This document shows, one piece after another, positions 59,558 through 64,000 of a stretch of DNA of 64,000 nt. This DNA is from Vulcanimicrobiota bacterium. GTDB lineage: Bacteria; Vulcanimicrobiota; Vulcanimicrobiia; Vulcanimicrobiales; Vulcanimicrobiaceae. How positions within the stretch are numbered: the stretch's first letter is position 1; each line of letters opens with the position of its first letter. Location of the stretch: positions 186,001 through 250,000 of the forward strand of contig DAIDGX010000023.1 in the NCBI GenBank assembly GCA_027452165.1, given 5' to 3'. The translations under genes and the position numbers were made by a program. The notes beneath the pieces are model-generated. The model saw only the letters and a list, made by a program, of their open reading frames with translations. It ran no database searches and was not told the DNA's origin.

Positions 59558-60862
59558 TCAGAGTAATCCCGCCGCAAAACGGAGTTGCACGACGCTTTGC
59601 CGCAACGCGGCTTGTGCATTGGTAAGCGTTTGTCGGGCGCTACGATCCCCGAGTTCGGCATCTTGCAGTTCGAGCGCGGTCCCGACGCCGCCGCGATAGC
59701 GCACTTGTGCAAGCCGTAGGTTCTCGTCGCTCAGTGCGACGAGCTTTTGCGCGGCATCGACGCCCGCGCGTGCCTCATTGAGGTTGAGATACGCCTGCCG
59801 CACTTGCAGATCGATCCCGTTCTGCAACTGAGCTACGCCCAGCTCCGCCTCACGCAGTCCGGCGCGCGCTTGAGCCAGGCGCCCTGCCGTATACCCGTTG
59901 TCGAAGAGGGTCCAAACGGCGCTCAACCCGATGGAAAACTGGTTGTGAAAACCGCCGACGACGGCCGGCTGCGTGTTACCGTCGGCAACGACCGCCTTGA
60001 CCGTCGGAAGCGAGCCCGCGCGTGCTGCCTCGACCGCGCGCTGCGCGGCCTCGACGGCAAACCGTGCCGCCGCCAACTCGCCCCGCGATTCGTGCGCGGA
60101 GGCAAGCAACTGTTCGAAGGTCATCGACGGTATCGAGCCTTCGAGCGAATCGGTCGGCCGATAGACGTTCGTCAATGGTACGTCGAGCACGTTATCGAGC
60201 GAAGCCATCGCCAAATTCACACCGTTGCTCGCGGCGATTTGATTGACCGTCTCGTTGGCCAATTCAGCTTGCGCGCGCAAGAGGTCGGCTCGCGGGATCA
60301 TCCCCGCCGTGAGGAACTGCTGCGCTTCTTTGACGTGGGCTTTGGCAACGGCTACGGCGCGGTCGGCAACCTCACTCATCTGCTCCGCCGCAACGAGATC
60401 GTAGTACGATTTAGAAACGGTTGCGATAACCGTCGCACGCGCTTCACGAGCGGCCGCCTCGGCGGCGGCGAAACCGGCCGAAGCCTCGCCGATACGCGCC
60501 GCCGTCAAGCCGCCGTCAAAGAGCGTGTACTGCATTGCGATCAGCGGTACGTTGGTCGCGTTGACCGCGCTGAACGGCAACGCGCCGATCGGCGTACTGA
60601 GTTTCGCGATGTTATTGACGTATTGATACTGGTCTTGGACGGCAACGCCAGGTAGTTCAGGCGCCCGAGCCTGGCGAAGCTGTGCCGCCACCCCGTCAAC
60701 TTTTGCCTGTGCGCTCTGGTAGGCTAGGTTCTGCTTGAGCGCAAGCGCAATCGCGGCGTCGAGAGAGAGCGGCGTGACACGGGGCGTCTGCGCAAAAGCG
60801 CCGCTGGCAGCCGACGATGCGAGTAGCACCGCAGCGAATGCCGTTGTGATGAGTTTACGCAT
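59558..60862 (-). CDS. TolC-family outer-membrane protein
   Basis: 434 residues from ATG 60862, with GGAGG ten bases upstream and a signal peptide (MRKLITTAFAAVLLASSA, cleavage after GAFA). Two efflux repeats with long Ala/Glu/Gln-rich helices (AAAREARATVIATVSKSYY; LREAELGVAQLQNGID). It overlaps the end of the RND pump gene by eight bases, so it is the outer-membrane channel of that pump. The adaptor gene probably lies to the right of the window, upstream in this operon. Confidence 0.9.
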   Translation of the reverse strand: MRKLITTAFAAVLLASSAASGAFAQTPRVTPLSLDAAIALALKQNLAYQSAQAKVDGVAAQLRQARAPELPGVAVQDQYQYVNNIAKLSTPIGALPFSAVNATNVPLIAMQYTLFDGGLTAARIGEASAGFAAAEAAAREARATVIATVSKSYYDLVAAEQMSEVADRAVAVAKAHVKEAQQFLTAGMIPRADLLRAQAELANETVNQIAASNGVNLAMASLDNVLDVPLTNVYRPTDSLEGSIPSMTFEQLLASAHESRGELAAARFAVEAAQRAVEAARAGSLPTVKAVVADGNTQPAVVGGFHNQFSIGLSAVWTLFDNGYTAGRLAQARAGLREAELGVAQLQNGIDLQVRQAYLNLNEARAGVDAAQKLVALSDENLRLAQVRYRGGVGTALELQDAELGDRSARQTLTNAQAALRQSVVQLRFAAGLL

Positions 60863-63800
60863 GTTCGAACGACCTCCACGACGGAGCATTCGTGTCGGCT
60901 GAACGAAGCGTGAGATGTTGTTGTCCTTGGAGCTTTCCATATGCACTCGTGAAGGTGACGGTCGATCGCTCGACCTTGAACGGTCCGTGTAGCTTAGCAA
61001 CGGCATCGATGGCATCGCCCTCGCCGCGAAAGAGCTCGGCATCGAGCGTAACGGTCTCGCCTTCGAGCATCCGCGGCAGCGTTGAGGTCTCCATGACGAA
61101 GCCGTCGAGTTCGGGGAAGGTTACGCGACTCGTGAGCCCGGTTTGTTCCTCGGGCAGGTCGACGGCCGTATCGGCCGCCGCTTTTTCGCGCTCTTTACCG
61201 GCCGCGACGCGCGCGTAGAGCAGCGGAATCGCAAGCACCGAGAGCACGGCCGATGCGGTCATTCCGAAGACGAGCGCCCATGCGAGGCCGCTCCATACCG
61301 GATCCGACGCGATGACGATCGACGAGAGCACGCCTGCCGCTGCGGTCAGGAAGATCGGGCGCGTGCGCGCCGTCGTCGCTTCGACAAGCGCATCGTGCAT
61401 CGGTATGCCTTCGTTGAGTTTGTCTTCGATGAACTCGATCAGGATGATCGAGTTTCGGACAACGATACCGATCAATGCGATCAGGCCGATCATCGCCGTT
61501 GCCGAGAAATAGATACCAAACGGGGCAAGCAGCGCAAAGCCCGGCAGCACGCCGATCACCGCAAGCGGCACCGCCGCAAGCACGACAAGCGGAATCGTAA
61601 ACGACCGGAAGCGCGCAACCAGCAGGAAGTAGATCAAGATAAAAGCGATGAGCATCGCACGCCCGAGGTCGGCAAAGACGGTGTTCGTTAGCTTCCACTC
61701 GCCGCCCCACGAAAGCCGGTACCCGGCGGGTAGCGGCTCGCGCGCCAACTGTAACGCCATGTCGATCACCGCATAGGTGGAACTACGTCCCGCCATATCG
61801 GCGCCCACGTAGGCGACGTTCTGGTAGTCGTCACGATAGAGCGGCTGGTCCACGTTCGTCGCCACGACGTTCGTCACGGCGCTCAGCGGCACGAGACCGC
61901 CCATGCGCGACGGGATCATGATCGATCCCAATGCCGCGGCATCGCAACGGTAGGCGGGCGCGAAACGCACGAAGATGCCTACCGGACGCGTATCGTCTCC
62001 GGTATGGAGCGTTGACACGGAAGCTCCGTGCAAAGCCATGCCGAGCGTCTGTGCGATCGTCGCGGTATCGACGCCGGAAAGCGCGGCCTTACGTTGGTCA
62101 ATCTGCAGTTGAAGCGCCGCCGGCAGCGTCTTATAGCTGGAATCGATATCAACGACGCCGGGTTCGACGCGCATCATCCCTTCCACGCGTGCGGCGATAG
62201 CGCGGCGAACTTCGGGATCGGGTCCGTAGATCTTCGCGAGGATCGTATCGCGAACCGGAGGGCCGGGCGGAACCTGGAGAATGCGCAGCGTGGCGCCGTA
62301 CGCCGATGCGATGCGCTGGAGTTCCGGACGAATGCTCGCGACGAACGGCGCGGACTGCGTCTTGCGCTGGTCTTTCGGGAGCAGATTGACGCGGATATCT
62401 GCCTCGTTCGGAGCGTTGCGGAAGACCGTACCCTGGAGCAGCGCGGCAAGATCGGGAACGGCATTCTGCCCGACGAAGGTTTGATAGTTTGCGACATCGC
62501 GGTAGGTCGCGAGTTTCGCACCGACCGCGTCGGCTATCACGGTCGTATTTGCCACGGTGCTGGAAGCCGGGGCGTCGATCGAGACGAGAAACGACGTTTC
62601 GTTTGCGTCGGGGAGCATGCGGAACTTCACAAGCGTGAAGATTGGCAGCATGGCGCTGAGGATAAATGCCACGAGCAGACCCGCTAGAAACACACGCCCC
62701 GCCTTACGATTGGCAAGCAGGCGCGCCAGCGTGTCGCGAAACGGCCTAATCCAACGCGGCGTCCCGTGCGATGCTTTGGGCTTCTGATTGCGCAGAAGCG
62801 CATAGGTTGCCCAGGGCGTGATCGCAAAGGCAATCAAGAGCGAGGCTATCATCGCCACCGGAACGTTGATCGGGATCGGGCGCATATACGGCCCCATCAT
62901 CCCGGTGACGAAAAGCATCGGAAGGAACGAGAGCACGACCGTGACGGTTGCAAGCGTCGTTGGGCTGCCGATCTCGGCCACAGCGCGTACCGTGGACTCG
63001 GCCTTTGGGCGGTCGGGATCGACCTGGTAGTGGCGATGAATGTTCTCGACGATAACGATCGCCTGATCGACGAGCAACCCGAGGCCGAGGATCAGCGCGA
63101 AGAGCGTGATGCGATTGATCGACTGTCCGGTCATCATGCCGACGCCGAGCGTGACGAAGAGCGTGAGCGGAATCGCCGTCGCGACGACCAGCGCCTCGCG
63201 CCAGCCGAGCACGAGCAGCAAGATGACCACGATGACGATCGCTTCGATCAGACGTTCGATCAGTTCGTTGACGGCAAGATTGGCCTTATTGCCGTCGTTA
63301 CGCGTCACGGTCACGTGCACGCCCGGCGGCATTTCGGTTGCATTCACCGCCGCGAGGATCCGGTTCGCGATTGCGACCGCGTTCGTTCCCGCCTTCTTGG
63401 CAATTGCAATACTCACCGCCGGCTGCGGCGCTTTGGAGACGGCGCGATCGGCGCCGCCGTACCCGAATTGCGTTTGCGATTCGGCCGGAACGAATCCGAG
63501 TTGTACGTCGGCCACTTGTCCGAGCGTGACGGGTTGCCCATTGCTGACGCTCACGATCTGCGAGCGCACTTGATCGACGTTCGAAAACGCCGTGCCGGCG
63601 TGAATTGCAAGCTCCGTCTTTCCGTCGCGGAGCGATCCGACGGGAGCGGTCAAGTTGGTAACGCCGAGAGCCTGCGCGATCTGCCCGGGCGAGAGGCCGT
63701 ATGCGGCAAGTTTGACCGGGTCGATCGTGACGTTGACTTCGCGGGGACGGCCGCCATAGGTATCGATCGTCGAGACGCCGTCGATCGGACGCACGGCGTC

Positions 63801-64000
63801 GATCAGGCGTTCCGCCGCGAGATAGAGCTCCCCACGATCGTACTGCGCGCCGTGAAGTGTCAAGACGACGATCGGAATGTCATCTACCGATAGGGGCGTA
63901 ATCTGCGGCTGCGATGCACCCGGCGGAAGCTCGTTCAGGTGCGCAAACACCTGGTCGTAGAGGTTGACGAACGACTTGGTCGGATCGTCACCGACGTGAA
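60855..64000 (-). CDS. RND efflux pump with C-terminal extension (5' end outside window)
   Basis: The frame is open to the right edge, so about 1048 residues are visible and the true N-terminus, with helix one, lies outside. RND features: the large periplasmic loops (TFPVGSL-like core TAPVGSLRDGKTEL), helix four LILGLGLLVDQAIVIVENI with one aspartate in the relay where HAE1 pumps have two, and the second-half GIVVRNSIILIEFIED. About 110 residues after the last helix (from AAGKEREKAAAD) form an extra soluble domain rich in Glu/Thr/Val. It pairs with the TolC overlapping its end. Substrate class (drug, metal or lipid) is uncertain. Confidence 0.9.
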   Translation of the reverse strand, partial: HVGDDPTKSFVNLYDQVFAHLNELPPGASQPQITPLSVDDIPIVVLTLHGAQYDRGELYLAAERLIDAVRPIDGVSTIDTYGGRPREVNVTIDPVKLAAYGLSPGQIAQALGVTNLTAPVGSLRDGKTELAIHAGTAFSNVDQVRSQIVSVSNGQPVTLGQVADVQLGFVPAESQTQFGYGGADRAVSKAPQPAVSIAIAKKAGTNAVAIANRILAAVNATEMPPGVHVTVTRNDGNKANLAVNELIERLIEAIVIVVILLLVLGWREALVVATAIPLTLFVTLGVGMMTGQSINRITLFALILGLGLLVDQAIVIVENIHRHYQVDPDRPKAESTVRAVAEIGSPTTLATVTVVLSFLPMLFVTGMMGPYMRPIPINVPVAMIASLLIAFAITPWATYALLRNQKPKASHGTPRWIRPFRDTLARLLANRKAGRVFLAGLLVAFILSAMLPIFTLVKFRMLPDANETSFLVSIDAPASSTVANTTVIADAVGAKLATYRDVANYQTFVGQNAVPDLAALLQGTVFRNAPNEADIRVNLLPKDQRKTQSAPFVASIRPELQRIASAYGATLRILQVPPGPPVRDTILAKIYGPDPEVRRAIAARVEGMMRVEPGVVDIDSSYKTLPAALQLQIDQRKAALSGVDTATIAQTLGMALHGASVSTLHTGDDTRPVGIFVRFAPAYRCDAAALGSIMIPSRMGGLVPLSAVTNVVATNVDQPLYRDDYQNVAYVGADMAGRSSTYAVIDMALQLAREPLPAGYRLSWGGEWKLTNTVFADLGRAMLIAFILIYFLLVARFRSFTIPLVVLAAVPLAVIGVLPGFALLAPFGIYFSATAMIGLIALIGIVVRNSIILIEFIEDKLNEGIPMHDALVEATTARTRPIFLTAAAGVLSSIVIASDPVWSGLAWALVFGMTASAVLSVLAIPLLYARVAAGKEREKAAADTAVDLPEEQTGLTSRVTFPELDGFVMETSTLPRMLEGETVTLDAELFRGEGDAIDAVAKLHGPFKVERSTVTFTSAYGKLQGQQHLTLRSADTNAPSWRSFEHA

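Noticed and set aside
62766-63893. 375-codon open frame on the plus strand inside the RND gene
   Set aside because: It is fully antisense to conserved RND sequence and its translation is Arg/Asp/His-rich low-complexity, the usual shadow in GC-rich DNA. The same applies to 49282-50361 (minus), 22218-23576 (minus), 23909-25408 (minus), 58771-59541 (plus) and 10644-11843 (minus).

Overview
The window is about 64 kb of GC-rich, gene-dense bacterial chromosome with short intergenic gaps and many ATGA/GTGA stop-start overlaps. The cell is diderm: there are two TolC-family proteins, two RND pumps, a predicted outer-membrane barrel and a lipoprotein. RNA turnover uses RNase J, and menaquinone is made by the futalosine route (mqnE-mqnA-mqnC). 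These traits, plus proteins that look only distantly related to well-studied phyla, fit a deep-branching soil-type lineage such as Candidatus Eremiobacterota (WPS-2). That placement is an inference from gene content, not a computed phylogeny. I see no rRNA, tRNA, CRISPR array, IS element or prophage; this is ordinary chromosomal backbone with a few accessory cassettes.

Layout. 0-2.6 kb: 3' end of mnmA and a GAF/PAS sensor with no visible output domain. 2.6-8.5 kb (minus strand): mqnE-mqnA-mqnC, a PAP2 phosphatase and the DNA translocase ftsK. 8.5-12.7 kb (plus): an isocitrate-dehydrogenase-like enzyme, two paralogous double-PilZ proteins and a GT4 glycosyltransferase. 12.6-15.2 kb (minus): a DMT exporter and RNase J. 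15.2-22.3 kb (plus): a Yip1-type membrane protein and a MacAB-TolC-like operon (TolC, adaptor, two permeases, ATPase). 22.4-27.4 kb: an HtrA protease with a strong terminator, then dnaK-grpE-dnaJ. 27.5-31.5 kb: an ABC exporter and an ABC-2-like ATPase/membrane pair. 31.5-34.2 kb: a two-subunit CoA-transferase divergent from an acyl-CoA dehydrogenase. 34.3-36 kb: a secreted lysine/alanine-repeat protein, an unknown protein and endonuclease III.

36.0-39.2 kb holds the most unusual cassette: a TPR plus ATP-grasp protein, a COG4529-type FAD/NAD(P) protein and a thiol (cysteine) dioxygenase, nearly or actually overlapping, so probably one pathway. Opposite it runs a MocR-type regulator, mutY and an MFS transporter whose first membrane helix is cut by an in-frame amber codon. 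42.8-48.2 kb: a STAND ATPase, then lipoamide dehydrogenase, lipB and lipA. 48.2-54.4 kb: an orphan HAE1-type RND pump, a putative outer-membrane barrel and a GDSL lipoprotein. 54.4-58 kb: a rhodanese, a repeat-rich non-coding segment, glutamate dehydrogenase, ychF and a bifunctional-nuclease-family protein. 58-64 kb (minus): an operon running from a second RND pump (cut by the window edge, with an extra C-terminal soluble domain) through TolC and a sulfide:quinone-oxidoreductase-like flavoprotein to a 35-residue mini-protein.

Several well-formed hairpins are present. Four have T-tracts and look like intrinsic terminators (23.6, 34.2, 34.75 and 54.4 kb). Others lack T-tracts and sit inside operons (dnaK/grpE) or next to start codons, where they may affect expression.
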